Below, piece by piece: positions 1 through 13,385 of a stretch of DNA of 64,000 nucleotides. A program made the translations under genes and the position numbers. Location of the stretch: NCBI RefSeq assembly GCF_040436345.1, contig NC_133221.1:28874008-28938007 (forward strand), written 5' to 3'. The notes under the pieces were generated by a model. It made no database searches and was not told the DNA's origin. It saw only the letters and a list, made by a program, of their open reading frames with translations. The stretch is from Pagrus major. Its lineage: Eukaryota > Chordata > Actinopteri > Spariformes > Sparidae. Within the stretch, counting starts at the first letter, position 1, and each line of letters begins with the position of its first letter.

Positions 1-1874
1 GCTGATTATCTCCAGATTTCCCCAGAGGGCTCACAGCTTGGGAATGTCTTCAAAGTTTCTATTTTCAACAAGAGACGTTAATACCTAAATAGAAATGTAA
101 TTGTTGTTTCAATGTCCGTCCTTTAAAAGGACATAATTCAATTCGTGTGATGTTTTGAGTCAGTGAGATGTAGTGCTTTTTTTGTGGGACTTTGCTGTTG
201 CCTGGTGATTTGGTAATAAACAGTGGGTTGTGGATGAAAATATGGGAAGCCAGTTCTAATTCATGGTTGTAGTGGAGGATGAACGCATAACACAACAAGC
301 TTTTAACATCTGGATCTGAAAGTGTTTTTGCACATCTTGTGTGGCTTTTACACAGCTTTTTTTGTTTAATATGTAAGTAAAGTGTTGGGAATGTTGGGAT
401 TTCTTGTTTTTTTTACTACTATACGTCAGATCAATCATGCACAAAGCATTGTTGTTGGGCAATTAAGCCGACAAAGTGTTGAATTATCGCCAATTCCTTG
501 GGGCCATAGTAAAAGAAAGAGTAATGCTTTGGTCACACCAAAATTCAGTCCCCATCCATTTGAGTGAAGAAGGGGTCAACATGTATGTGCTTCCTGTCAG
601 TCTTGTGACTTGAATCTGACATTTGACCTGCAAAATAACAAGACCCACCAGTGTCCAGCCAGTTTAAGATAGAGGGTACAGGTGACCTCATGCTGAAATA
701 CTACTGCAGAGATTAGGAAGAAAACTGGGGTGAAGGGCTAAATAGCCCTCCAAACGGGGGTTTTTCAGAGGCACTCTTCCAACCGTGGAGCAGGCCGTAT
801 TCACACCAACACCATCGGTTTGCTGACGTCTTGGTATTGCAGAATTTTTGGAGTTCGATGGTAAATAATGCCCAAAATGTAACTGTAGAGAAGTTGCTGC
901 ATGTGGTATCACTCCTCTGATATCAGTACAGAAACTGATATCTGCATGAAATGGCTCTAGGTTGCTCAGCATTGTAATTGTGATCATATTAGCAGTAGGC
1001 TACAACCTCACAGTCCAGCTAGTTTGTCTACAGTCTAAATCATTTTTTGGGTGCTCTCGTAGCATAAGGTGCTCGGCTGTCAGACAAAACATTTGAAGGC
1101 ACTGTTCTGCATTATCAAGCGCATGTAATTCTTATTAGCCAGTGTTTTGCCTTTGACATGTGACAACCAGACAACCTCATTTTAGACGTGCAGTGGAAAT
1201 ATACTGTCATAGTAGCTTGTAACATTGTGGCAGAATTTTAGTTGGTAATATGATGACTTTATATTTGTCAGAGTTGTAATCATCATTGTTTTTTGGTGGT
1301 ACATGACCCTTCTCCCTCCGTGTTAAATACTTCCATATGTGTCCAGCATACACAGTCATTGATCTGATCAAACTAAATCTCAAGGACTTATATCACAGCA
1401 GCCTGCTGAACAGAAGTAAAACAGCGGTATGGAGAATACTGACCAAGTGCTGCTTTTCTATATCGGTCTGAACTTGTCTTGAGCATGTTTGGACTGAACT
1501 CAGATTTGACCCCCAGTTGGACTCGGACTTAATGCAATCTTAAACTACTTTGGCTGTTTCTGCTCTCTGTAGTGTCATTGACGCAGTCTCCTTGAAATCC
1601 TCCTCAGGGACTTTAAATGTGGTCCTGAATCACTGACTCATAAAACAGCCACAGAGGTGACCAGGATATGTACACACTGAGAGCACTTCCTTCTGTTTGT
1701 CTTCATCTTTGCATCTCTGCTGGCCTGTCTCATTTCCTGTCCGTCCATCAACACAGGGGCAGGTCTAAATTAGAAGAAGAAACTGAAATATTAGAAATAA
1801 ACACAGCATCATACATTCCTACAATATATTCATGGCATACATGTGTAAAAAACTATGTTTACATAAGCATTTTG
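1..1874. other. Intergenic, no gene recognised
   Basis: AT-rich unique sequence. Short reading frames lack codon structure, splice support or known motifs. No repeat family from this window was recognised. Confidence 0.5.

Positions 1875-1931
<57 letters not shown>
1875..1931. repeat. (CA)n microsatellite
   Basis: About 28 CA units with one CG interruption. Further short (CA)n blocks lie at 2070-2084 and 2107-2130. The His/Thr-rich reading frames over this region are artefacts of the repeat. Confidence 0.95.
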
Positions 1932-1934
<3 letters not shown>

Positions 1935-2139
1935 CGCCCATCACTGCGGGCAAGCACCATCCCCAGCATGGCTTCCCCCATCATTTCACTCCTCTCCTCG
2001 AGTGGCGATCTGATTGGCTGTTGGAAGGGTGAGGCTCACTGCAGAGGCAGAAAAGAGGGGAGGGGCGGCACACACACACACACATAACCAACCACACACC
2101 TACCCATACACACACACACACACACACACAGGGAATCCC

Positions 2140-2779
2140 TCCTTTTTGCTGTTCACCACACGTCCCGTTTTCAGTTACACACCGCTATTAAATTATTCAC
2201 AACACAAGCAGCTTTGACGGCGCTGAACAGCAGATATGATAAGGTGTTTTTGGGCATCTTAGAGCTCCTCATTGAGCGATTCACCTCATCTTACCTCTGA
2301 GAGAGCGGTTTGGGGTATGTATCTGCCAAAGTGAGATTCCCACCAGTGTGTTATTAATAGGGAAGTCTCAGGTTCAGCGCTGATGGTTATGCATAGCTAT
2401 GCCTTCACAGGGTAAGCAGACCCACACTGGGGTGCAGCTGTCGAGTGCAGACGTCGGTTCGGGTTTCACTACTGATGTACATGTGTGCCTGTGTTTGTGT
2501 GTGACAGCGCCAAAGCTGGCATGAGGGAGCCCCCAGTGGATCGAGAGAGGCTCATCGGGAAGTATTTTAATTCATGTTTTCAGTGTGTGTGTGTGTCAGT
2601 GGGAATATACACGCTTAAAGGGGGCATGATGACCTTTTATATCTTATCTGTGCCATTTAGGAATGAGGATAAGGGTGTCAGGCGCTCTGATCAAATAACA
2701 TCACTGAAGGTCATTGATCACAATGCTACAAGGCACTGACGATGGATTAGAAAAGACAGTGCTGTCCCCCGGTAGTTAC
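2140..2779. other. Intergenic, no gene recognised
   Basis: Unique sequence between microsatellites and MITE copy A1. One 84-codon frame at 2485-2739 has no recognisable motif. Confidence 0.5.
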
Positions 2780-3135
2780 AGGGGCACTTTGTAGTTTTGG
2801 AGACCAAATTCCAACTCAGAATCCTAACATTTACAATATTAATAAGTTAAAGTCTACCCAGAAATATATATTTTTTCCCACAAGTGAGTAAACAAGCTGC
2901 TCTCAGAGGCAAAAGGTCCCCAATCACTGTGTGAAGCTAGAAAGGTGGCAGGGTCCGCCACATATAAACAAAGTAAAACAGTGTGAAGTTGTGTTGTCCT
3001 TTAAAGTCAGTTTGTTTACTCAGTTTATTCAGTCATGAAAACGGTAAGAGTTTTCTTTGCTTAGTTTGTTGAGGCATAAAAAACATCAGTCAATGTCTGA
3101 TTAAAAATGTCTTCCCCAAAACTCCATAGTGCACT
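2780..3135 (+). mobile_element. MITE family A, copy 1
   Basis: The copy starts AGGGGCACTTTGTAGTTTTG and contains the family core GCTAGAAAGGTGGCAGGGTC and CCACATATAAACAAAGTAAA. It ends near AACTCCATAGTGCACT. The right terminus has decayed compared with the other copies. No coding potential. Confidence 0.8.
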
Positions 3136-3860
3136 GTGGGATTTTATTTAAGTGAGTTTGTCCAACCAGTAACATCACTAGAAAGAGTAAATCATGTGAC
3201 ACAACATACTAAATGTCAGGCAATAACAAAATTATCATTGATTTATTATATTTTTTAATCCTTTCCTATTTGTTTTGGCCTGCATCTGCAAAACACAGCA
3301 GCGATGTGAATGTGTGCAGTTTGCCTTTCCCGCACTGGAAAGCTGACTGCACCACAGCCTTACTAAGAATAACTAAGCTGTAATATGAATGGAGACTTCC
3401 ATATATGGCGAAGGAACCCACAGAGGCAACGACCTGTGGAGTTATCTCATGCCCAACGGTCACGGATGACATCAGTGTCAGGCTGACCCTTCTCTAAAAT
3501 GGCCTGGACACTCTCACTCTCTCTCACTCTCTCTCTGCTCATGCATACCCTAGCTCACTCTTCCATCAGCTGCTACATGCACATGGCACACACCCTACGT
3601 CATTTCCAAAGGTCTGACTGTCAGCAGCTCTAGGAGAGTCACAAGGAGCGAGGGGTGGGCACATTGTGGCCCAGCCAGCTCTGCATGGTGTCGTAAACTG
3701 TAAAGAGCCCACAGCACGGCCATGCCGCAAATGTTACCGCGAGGAATGTGAGGAATGATTAGAACCGGTGTGAGAGACTCGTGGATCCTGTCAGCTCTGA
3801 TAACATCATGTGAGACATTCTGGCTCCAACTTTCTTCTTTTAGATCTGATGATTACAATG

Positions 3861-3891
<31 letters not shown>

Positions 3892-5972
3892 GCAATGGTA
3901 TTATTTAATCAGGTGACAGTGACCAGGCCATCAATTAGATAGTTATATAAGTATATTAGATAATGATCAGCTGATTTCTAAGCCCCTATTTTTGGAAGTT
4001 CAGCAGCAGAAAAGGAGGAGAAAATAAGGGGCTATTTTAGGCACCTACAACACATAAGAATTGGAATTCATGCAGTGGTGGAATAAATCAAATTCAATTC
4101 AGTGTATCCAACATTTTTAACAAAGAAGCTTACATTAGGTACAAAGTACAAGTGTCCCAAGCTACAGAGTATATCTGCTGTTCTGAGAGCAGATGTTCAG
4201 CTCAGCTTATGGTGCTCAGCAGCACTATGAGCTCATTCTCTATCACTGTACCATCAGGGATACAGAGACACAGACAGATGCATGTTTAAAATTAGTTTTT
4301 TAATCAAAGTCTGATCACATTATACAGTATGTAACCAATACATCAACATATAACCACTAATTCATGTTTCATGTCACATCCTAAAAAGCTTCATTTGAAA
4401 GTAATCACAACAGCCCTGACGATAGAGGCCTTTGATACATCTTTTCCATTGACAAAAGTGGCAGTGGGTCTCAACTTTTACATTTGAAATCTGTTTTTCC
4501 AAAAGCCTGTACTTTGTGTAACAGTACACAGAGTCCTGGCTCTGAGTATTCTAGCCATGAGTGTATAGTGACCTACGAGGCTTGGAAGTTTCCTCGCCTG
4601 TTGCCCTGGAGTGTCCTGAGAAAGAGTTTCAACCATCCAAAATAAAATTTGACTTAAACTGGTAGGACTCAAAATGGAACAATACATCATGTTGATGCCT
4701 CCTGAACAGTTTATTTATGGGAGATAACTTTATCTTTTGTTTTTGCACGATGCATAAAAAAGTTAGCTAATGCTAACTGTTACTGCTATCTGTACTTACT
4801 ACTTACTGATCTGAGCAGCGCCACCTTGGAAAGCTAGAAAAAGCAACACCATTTGGATAAACCACATGCAGAGCTGCAGTAAAAACAGAAATTTGTTAAA
4901 TAATGTGTTGTGTGGTTGCCTGTCGTAGCATAGCTTATTTTAGATGAACATATTGCTTTAAGTTTGTACTGTCCAAATATTTGGACAAATTGTATTTTCA
5001 TGCATTGGCAATATTGTTCTTATCTCTTGCATAGGTCATATCTATTGTATTATCTCCATGTCAGTAAAGCACATTTGAATTCAATTGAAAAGAATGTCAT
5101 GCTATGAGAGTCAACCACTCAACACCATGCGAAATAATATCAAGCGAATGTAATTGTAATCATGAACTAAATTAACAAATTGAAGGTTTTGCTGCAGTTC
5201 TGTGTTAGTTTAACCCTCCAGGGACCATGACCGTCTGTACAACACTACACTATTATCCATAGAAATGAGGTTGAGATATTTAGGTCCACCAAATTGGACC
5301 AGCTGAAGCCATGTTGCTACCGTCCATTGCATGGCTGTACACTTTTGACCCTGGTTTGAGTTGGCTCAAAAGTAGAGTCACCACCTCTTTTGTCAATTTT
5401 GAAAATATACATACAGTATATACAGTACATCTAACTGTTTTAGGTACCTATATCCTCAGTAGGAACCAGTGTGCCTGGAGCACACAGAGTATTGAAGGAA
5501 TAAAACAAGGTTGGTTTTGGTCATTACTCAAATTGCAAAAAAAAGGACCACTGCTTCAATAGTTGTGGTGTTTACGAGCTCATATTTTGAGTTAAATGTG
5601 CAATGAACACATAGGCTACCCATTTCTTTCTCAAGTAAGCATTGGTCAATCCGAGATGTGCTCAACAGAGGAAAACATTTGTTGTTTATGCATAATGCTG
5701 ATGTGACTGCTTCGTGTGCATGCCATATGTTGCATGCATGCAGAATCTATGTTAATTATGCATATTTGCTCTATATATTCTGCGTGTGTAAGTTTTGTGC
5801 ACCAGCTTTGGGAGAATAATTGAGTATATTACATTATATTTTGAACATGATGTTGTAGAATTTTGATGTGGACCAACTGTACTATAGCCTCGATGATACT
5901 GAGAAAAGAAGAGGAAAATACGTGATGCTGCTGAGCAAGTGGGGCACGAAAAGCTCTGAAATTTTGTGTTAA
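3136..5972. other. Intergenic, no gene recognised
   Basis: Between two family A MITE copies. It contains one TG microsatellite (listed) and short CT-rich runs near 3510. No exon-like frames were seen. Confidence 0.5.
3864..3891. repeat. (TG)14 microsatellite
   Basis: An uninterrupted TG run. Confidence 0.95.
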
Positions 5973-6309
5973 AGGGGAACTATGAAGCTTTGGAGAAGTA
6001 ATTAAAACTCAATTTTTTTATATTTACAATATTAATGAGGTGATAATACAAACTCAGGAATATTTATTATTTCCATAACTGAATAAACAAGTTGTTCTCA
6101 GAAGAAAATAAAGTCCCAGAACACTGTTTAAAGCTAGAAAGGTGGCAGGGTCTGCCACATATAAACAAAGTAAAACAGTATGAGACTGTGTTGTCCTTTA
6201 AGGTCAGTCAGAGAGTTTGATTATTTAGTTTGTTTAAGCGTGAAAATCAGTCACAGAAGATTTTTCTCTTCAGATTCAAATTTCTTCCCAAAAACTACAT
6301 ATTGCACCT
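5973..6309 (+). mobile_element. MITE family A, copy 2, with TTAA on both sides
   Basis: The left end AGGGGAACTATGAAGC is preceded by TTAA (5969-5972). The right end CTACATATTGCACCT is followed by TTAA (6310-6313). The core GCTAGAAAGGTGGCAGGGTC is present. Length 337 bp. Confidence 0.85.
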
Positions 6310-7179
6310 TTAACGTATTTTAAACCGCAAAGTGAAAAAGCAGCCACTATTTTTATTGTCACGTGAAGAAGCTGACATAGTGATTTGTTCATGCAGACTT
6401 CAACACAGAAACAGAAAGTGGCAATTTAGTCTCCGATCATGAGGCAAGAAAACGCTGAGCATGAAGTAAACCATTAATACAAACCGTTAATGATATTTTC
6501 ATCACTCATCTATTTTTATAATTATTTTCTGCTTCATGTTTGGACGTAATTGGCTATTTTGGTCTGTGTGGTCACATCTATGACTGAGGATGTCCTCACA
6601 CATGCACACACACCTATCTGTTCTGTTTCCATGGCTACCTGGTTATTCTATTAACCCTTCGCTTAGAAGATTATATCAGTGTCATACTCATGTGGACAGG
6701 CAATTACATGTTTTCATACGTATGCAAACCTCCACCATCAAGAACAAACACATTATGAAGTAAATTGCTGATGAACGTCAAATGAATAGTATATCCTATT
6801 TGCCCTGAGAAGACAAACATCCCTCTGAAGTCATTTGGAGCACTAAGTAAAGTTTACACAGTGTTAATTGTGTTTGACGTAGCTCCGAGTCAAACACCAT
6901 CAGACGTCTCTGCCTTTTGCCTAATCTGCTCTCTTCCCTCTTCTCCACTCATCCACCTTAATCTGCCCCCCAACTCTCCTTGACCTACTCCTATTCCTCT
7001 TCATTTGTATTCATCCTGCTGGTGTAAACTCATCCGCTCTTCCCCTCTTTTTATATCAGGGCAGGAGAATCAGTTACAGGGCTGTAATGTAGACCACTTA
7101 AGCCGAGACGAGGAAAAGTCTAAGGGTGTTTCAGAGCTGAAATTTTTTCTTTTGTTCCCATTCCAGGACTAATTTGATT
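6310..7179. other. Intergenic, no gene recognised
   Basis: Unique sequence with a pyrimidine-rich block at 6920-7010. No coding or RNA gene was recognised. Confidence 0.45.
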
Positions 7180-7295
7180 CGGTTGCATTTTGCCCCCCGG
7201 TCCATTTGTGTTCACACGGGCAAATGCAGTTAAGGCTGCTGATAATTTTTCATTGCCATAAAGCGAGCTGCTAATGGGACTAATTGGCGGGAAAA
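7180..7295. other. Possible conserved non-coding element
   Basis: It holds GGGCAAATGCAGTTAAGG, CATTGCCATAAAG and CTAATGGGACTAATTGGCGG, with unique, non-repetitive texture just before a MITE fragment. Function is unknown. Confidence 0.2.
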
Positions 7296-7310
7296 CTGAG
7301 CCGTGTTCTC

Positions 7311-7640
7311 TTACAGGAGACATATTATGCTCATTATCAGGTTCATTATTTCATTTTTGGGTTACTACTAGCATAGGTTTACATGCTTTAGTGTTCAAAA
7401 AACACATCAGTTTTCTCATACTGTCCAGTGCTGCAGCTCCGTGTTCTCCCTCTGTCTGAAACGCACTAGCTCCTGTCTCTTTAAGGCCCCCCTCCTGAAT
7501 AGCAAGTCTGCGCTGATTGGTCAGCTCACACATGTCTGACCCAGTATCACTAACAACAACAGAGCAGCTGTGCTAAATTCATTCTTACATGCCAAACTAG
7601 CCGCAAGGCATAAATTATGCAAATGAATTAAAGGTGAGAC
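7311..7640 (+). mobile_element. Fragment related to the THAP-element end
   Basis: AGGAGACATATTATGCTCAT at 7314 matches the left end of the 23510 element in 17 of 20 positions (allowing for one-base variation) and is preceded by TTAC instead of TTAA. The following 300 bases contain a CTCTTTAAGG and GATTGGTCAGCTC section of the type seen in fish MITEs. No matching right terminus was found, so the copy is truncated or diverged. Confidence 0.45.
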
Positions 7641-8294
7641 TACTGATGAGTGATTCAGGAGCAGTGTTTTCTGTGGGAAAGAGGAGTTGTGGACTTTGAC
7701 CTTTTTAACTTTCAAGATCTTTTACATGCACAAGAATGTGTATAAACACTGAAGGAGGAGAGAACATTTTAAAGTTAGGTATCCATCCATAACCAGTGCA
7801 AAAAAAAAAAAATGTAGGTGTAAAATGTTGTAAAAAACTCACAACAATAAAGTGATGCAGCAGTAAAACAGGAGTCTCTCCCTGTAAAGGTAACACCGTG
7901 GGGACCTGATAGGACCTCAACATGGTTTGGTGAATCCAGAGACCAGCCAAGCTTGAACTGAGGTCTAGCTCAAGTCATTCATTAACCTGCTTCCTCTTCT
8001 CCCTTCTCTCCTCCTCCCTGCCTGCCCTTGTGCTCCAGAGGGCAGAAACAAGGTTTAACATCATGCCTAATTTATTATTCAATTGCAATTAACGTCAGGA
8101 GAGGATGATAGATAGACCGCTGAGATAACAAGGGCAAGTCAGGAGAAGATGCCTCGTGGTGGGCCTTTTTTTTCTGTAAATGATTTGGTCCGTAACGTGA
8201 TACATTTTTCAGAATGTTCTTATTTCCTGTGTTTCTTCAGAAGGTCAAAAGTCAGGGTCAGATACAGAATGGCAGCTCTTCAGGGACACTTACG

Positions 8295-8344
8295 CATGTT
8301 GGATGCTACCCAACATGAGGGTTCAAATCTGAGACCTCATGTTG
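8295..8344 (+). other. Two mutually exclusive hairpins
   Basis: CATGTTGG (8295-8302) pairs with CCAACATG (8309-8316). The overlapping CAACATGAGG (8311-8320) pairs perfectly with CCTCATGTTG (8335-8344). The shared middle segment can only join one stem at a time. No gene or transcript is known here. Confidence 0.5.
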
Positions 8345-8879
8345 AAGGACGATCTCCTAAAACACGTGACCTCCCATCCCCCCTCCGCCCGGGCCCCCAC
8401 TCCCCAAGGCTGCTTCCAAACTGTGATGCAGCGCACTTTCTACATACAAGCAGTCCCTCACACCCACACACACACCGTCACAGACACACACCACATTTTC
8501 ATCGGAGGATACGTATAGGGCAACGGGGAGATGAAGAGTGATGACAGATGTGTCATATCTGTCGCCACTCATATAGAAAGCCATCTTTATTATAGGCAGT
8601 TTCATGATAAACGGCCTGAAGGTCATAGATTGCAATTAGTTTATAAAGACAAGAACATCTGTTTGGCAAATTTTTCTGGACCTTATGTGCACAACTCTGT
8701 GTGTTTAAGTGTGTGTGTCTCTCTATTAATGGGTACTTACATAGTATATGTGTGTGTGAAAGAAAGAAACTGCTACTTGAGTACTGTATATCAACCTTTT
8801 TTATTCCCTTATGTACAGTATCATGGAGATTCAACATGTTCTCAATCCCAACTCTTCAAATGCTGCAGATTGGCCTTAA

Positions 8880-9352
8880 ACATATAATATGTAGGAATTC
8901 TGTATTAAATTGTCTCAAAATGAGGTCTGTGTTGTGAATTCAGGTAAACTCTCATTATTTGACACTCACCAGAAACTGCGATTCTCTCTCTTCTTTTCCA
9001 TCTCCTCTCCGTAATGTCTACATGAAATAAACTACATTTCCCATCTGGCTCCATTCCACAGTCAACATTACAGTAACATGACTTAAACACCGACAACGGA
9101 AGTCTCCTCAGCAGATCCCTGCTGCAGTCAGGTTGATAAACAGGAGTGAAGATTAATCTACTTTTTAATGCTAAAAGTTAAAAAGTAATCTCTGAGCTCT
9201 CCTCCCGTCAGTGAACAGCTCCGGATCAGAGCAGAATCTGACTTGACTGTTTATGCCTCAGGTCTGCCTCCAACACACTGAGCAGCGGCTCCTTCAACAA
9301 AACACTGCACGGCTTACATTTTGTTTTGACAGGGAAATTACATATTGTACGT
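8880..9352. mobile_element. Probable TTAA-flanked MITE
   Basis: The left end ACATATAATATGTAGG follows TTAA (8876-8879). The right end ACATATTGTACGT precedes TTAA (9353-9356); the termini are imperfect inverted repeats. An internal section (GACACTCACCAGAAACTGCG) recurs in diverged form at about 15765, indicating a repeat family. Confidence 0.6.
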
Positions 9353-9409
9353 TTAAGTTATAAACTATGATGTTCTTTCTCCCCCTCTAGCCTCAGTTTT
9401 GCACATGAA

Positions 9410-9850
9410 GGGTTCCGCAATCAAGTTAGCAATTATACCTCATATGCAATGTCCAGTTAGAGTTTCAAAATAAAATTTGACAAACTGTTCACATATTATG
9501 ACTTTTGGACCGTTATTAATTTTATCAAATCATTGCAGTTTGGTTAGGTTTAGGAAAAAGATTATACTAGTGTTGCGATAACTCCAGGAAGTGACATAAC
9601 TTATGTAACGTAAGTGATGCAAGTACATACATCGCTTACGTTACATAACTTTCATCATTTTACACACGCATTTCACTTACGTAACACAACTTACAAACAA
9701 ATCACTACGGGACATGAAGCCCAGTCTCTGGGGGAAAGCCCAGTGTATGACCCATCCAGCCAGCCCCACCACCCCCCAACTCAGACGTTTCTCAGTTTTT
9801 ATACTGCTACACCAGAGGGGGCGCTTCAAGTAGTGACGCTAGAAGTGTAA
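9410..9850 (+). repeat. Dispersed repeat family B, copy 1
   Basis: TCAAGTTAGCAAT, ACTTTTGGACCG and TTTGGTTAGGTTTAGG occur in the same order as at 58210-58350. The copy includes an imperfect inverted repeat (ACTTATGTAACGTAAGTGATG against CATCGCTTACGTTACATAACT) near 9600-9653. The short reading frame here is not gene-like. Confidence 0.6.
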
Positions 9851-10420
9851 CTACAGCATCAAACTGCTGAATTTGATGAATTAAGGGGCTTGAAGATTGA
9901 CGATAGTATTTGATAGATGAATACCTAGATTTTCTTGTTCACCAAAGTTGAACTCGATTGGATTGATTTGTGCAGAAAATGATAATCATAATTGTATGAA
10001 TACATTATATTACAGCATTTAAACATGTGAAAGGAGACGCAGCTAGAGACAGAAAGAGAAGAGAGACGGACCTGGTGAGATCTGGGTTTGTGCTGTGGGG
10101 GCAGGATGTAGCCAGGTGTGAGTTAACAGTGCTGTGCTGTTGTCTCTTGCGTGACAGAGTGTGTAACAGGTGGGCTCTTCCACTCCTGACCCACTGCAGG
10201 CAATAAAGGGGTGCAAACAGACGAGCAGAAAGTAGGCCAAGGAGATAACAAGATACTATACTGCACCGTCTGAGCAGACTGTGGTTTCTGGGACTGTTCC
10301 AGGAATTTATTACTGAATTTCCTAAACTCCACTGTCCTAGTAACGCATTTTATAAACCTCAATGTTCAATGTAGGTTTTAGTTGTCAGTTTAATAAATGA
10401 CATAATTAAACTGACATTAA

Positions 10421-10650
10421 AGGAACAGTTCACCCAGAAATTAAAATATTAAAATTAAAAATTCTGTCATTTACTTGTCCCCCATGCGGAGGAGGAAAAT
10501 TCGGGTGAAGTTTCATAGACCACAAAACACACCAGGAGCTTTTGGTTACCTTATGCCATGGGGAAAGACATATGTCATTTTGAAACCACACTGATGGCAC
10601 TTCCTGCATAAACAAACATTTTGACATTATGAATGTAAACTTTCTCACAC
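10421..10650 (+). mobile_element. MITE family C, copy 1 (left end)
   Basis: AGGAACAGTTCACCCAGAAA follows TTAA at 10417-10420. A section (CCATGCGGAGGAGG, then TTTCATAGACCACAAAA) corresponds to 48200-48240. This end sequence is very widespread in fish genomes. The right terminus was not found. Confidence 0.65.
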
Positions 10651-13385
10651 AGTCAGGCCCATGTGCCTCACTTTGGCAGTAAGGGGGGAGAAATATGAAA
10701 TGATTACTTTATGATCACCTAACCCCTTGATTCCACTGGGCACGTCTCTTTTACCTGATGCGCCGCTGTTTTGTTCCATCCTCCACACGACTAACATCCC
10801 ACTGGAAGCGTTTCAGAATCGGGGCTTCATGCCTACCTAATGTTGTTGACGTGCTCGGATTGTGTTTATTTCATCATTTCTCCTTGATTTTTGTGCTTCC
10901 ACTGTGGTTGAGTAGGCAACGCAGTGAAATCTTCATTATTTGTCCGTGTTAAGTGTATTTATTGTTAATATTTCTGACTGTGTAGAGATTGTAGATCCCT
11001 AGTCTGCACAGAGTGTGTTATTTTTTAAATCGACTATGCTGTTCTGCTGCCTGACTTGACATGCAAGTGCAAATTGGTGGGGCTGCGTTCCGCTTCCGTC
11101 AAAAATAGACTTGGGGTGTATTCTCCGCGGAGCAGAGCGGAGAGATGCTTCTAGGATGACGCTGAAACATACTGTGATCAGTTCTGGCGACCGTATCGTG
11201 CTCGTGACAGCCCTGGCTGAACCTGGGGGTTACACCTTGCAGAGTTTTAGCAGAAGAATTAGTCTGATATCCGTTTCTTCGTCTCGTGTTTTCTTGCTTG
11301 TGCGAGCCGTACTAGCATCCACATGACTTCTCCTCGCTCTGAACTTTAACCCTAAACAGAATTAGCAGCTAAGCTACGCCTCAGAAGACCGACTATTAAC
11401 TTTAAAATCAGGGCCATCGACTGATTCATAGTACATTTATACTGAAGCACATTGATGTACTCGCATCTCGAATGTTAAAAACTGATTTTCCGATTCGTAT
11501 CAGTGGAAATTTACACCCCCAAAAAATAATAATAATGAAAACTGAAAACTAAGGATTAGTTTTCTTGCCTTCAGCATAGTCTTTTCATAAAGATACATCA
11601 CCCCTGAGAAGGAAAGGGGAGTTGATCACCAGTACTGGTGTGATGGAGGCTGTAGATAATGAATATAATGTAACACTTATATTCCACTGTCACTATCTTC
11701 TATCACAAGGCAGAGAAAATAACCTCTGAAAATCTAAATCTAGTGTTACGACCGTGAAGGCACAAGCCTCGACATATAGCCTGATCAGCAGTTGCCACAC
11801 GACCTACAAGAAGCAACTCAAACCTTTTAGTGCCTCACGGCCGACGGCATTGCATAAAGTATCAGCTCTTCCGATCATTTGAACATGACGAGAGTGGCAT
11901 ATTGTGCGGCGGCACACACATGATTGCTGCTGAATTAGCATTTTGTATCTGTGTTCTTTAACAGTGGTGCTTGTGTTGTGCCTGAGGCTCAGGTCACAAG
12001 TGGTCAGGGGCCAGTTGGTTCAAGGGGGCCCTTTGTTCGTAGGCTTATGTTATCGTAGCTTGACTGACTGACTGATGCAAATACACAAACACAAATTTGT
12101 CTTTCTGGGAATATTAGATGACAATCACTTTGGTGTCCTCCAGTGCAATTACTATAGCTCCAAGGAGTGTATAATGGCAGCCAAGGAAATAAAAACCTCA
12201 GAAAACTGTCCACTGTTCTTTTGAAAGAATTTTCGATATCGAGATCATGATTACAAATGTCAAAGCTTATGCCTGTTAGTTGATAGATACAGTGCTGTTA
12301 GACAGCGTTTAACTGAATCCCTTAGTGTGTTGATCACAACATGCTATCATGATGTATAATCTATGATTAGTTCTATAGTCACTAATGTTTATTTCTAATT
12401 ATTTTATGTATTTTTGTCCATGGCATAACTGTCAGTGTACACATTACCTAGAGTTACTGGGCTGAGTCGATGTTATCGTGCATCCAAAAAAAAGGAAAAA
12501 GAGTTTCAGCCACTGTTCAAATGCTGCACAGATGGTCACTTGGATCTTGGGGAAACAAGACAGTAAAAAAATGTTACTGATTGACTTAATATTTAAAACA
12601 CTACTTATTATGTATTATCATCAGTAATTTCATAATTGTCTTGTAACATCACCTGGTTGTATGAAGTCTTTCACTGCTGGACAGATGGCCCTTGCATAAA
12701 ACTTGCTGTAGAAAGCCACAGTTATTTCTGAAATTGGTGCTATATGACCATAGAAAATGGAGATAAAAGGGGCTGTGGTGTTCCCTTTTGCTCAAGAGGT
12801 AGAAAACTGACAACAACCAGAATGCACTATGCTGGTGATTGGCCTCCTAACTGCGAGTTTCGCTTATTGTCAATTTTTAAACAGTGAGGCTGCCAGACTT
12901 TCATTTTAACAGAACAATAGACAATGAAAAGGATTAGGGTTTATATTTGATCAGTACTGCCTTGATTTACAGTTCAGAGTTTTTACAGCCTCCGTTTCAT
13001 ATTACATTAGTACATTATCAGCACTCCCCAGTTCAGACAGTTTGATCAGAGTTTGGACACCCCTAACTTGATCTAAGAGAGACAGAGATCCCATTATACT
13101 CTTGGGTTGTGGATGTTGGCATACAATCTGTAGGTGATATAACAGTCCTGAAATCTGGGTGCTGGGTGCAGTCAAAATTGAGAGGAGTTTCCTTGTGTTA
13201 ATTTCTACCAACATTGTATTGAAACAAATCTGGTTGAAAATCAGCAAAGTTCCTGTTTGTATGGTGACAGGTGGAGGTTGTGCCTTAACAAGGACATTGC
13301 TCAGACATTAAGTATTCTCTGTTTACTTCTTCTTCTTATTATTATTATTCATATATTTATTGAGTAAATGTTTATGTACAAAATG
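10651..13385. other. Intergenic, no gene recognised
   Basis: 10700-11540 has the texture of an old DNA transposon (CCTTGATTCCACTGGGCACG near the left, TCAGTGGAAATTTACACCCC near the right), but ends are not confirmed. The remainder is unique AT-rich sequence. Confidence 0.4.

Noticed and set aside
8281..8350. tRNA-like GGTTCAAATC motif
   Set aside because: The surrounding sequence lacks acceptor and anticodon stems; it is explained by the alternative hairpins.
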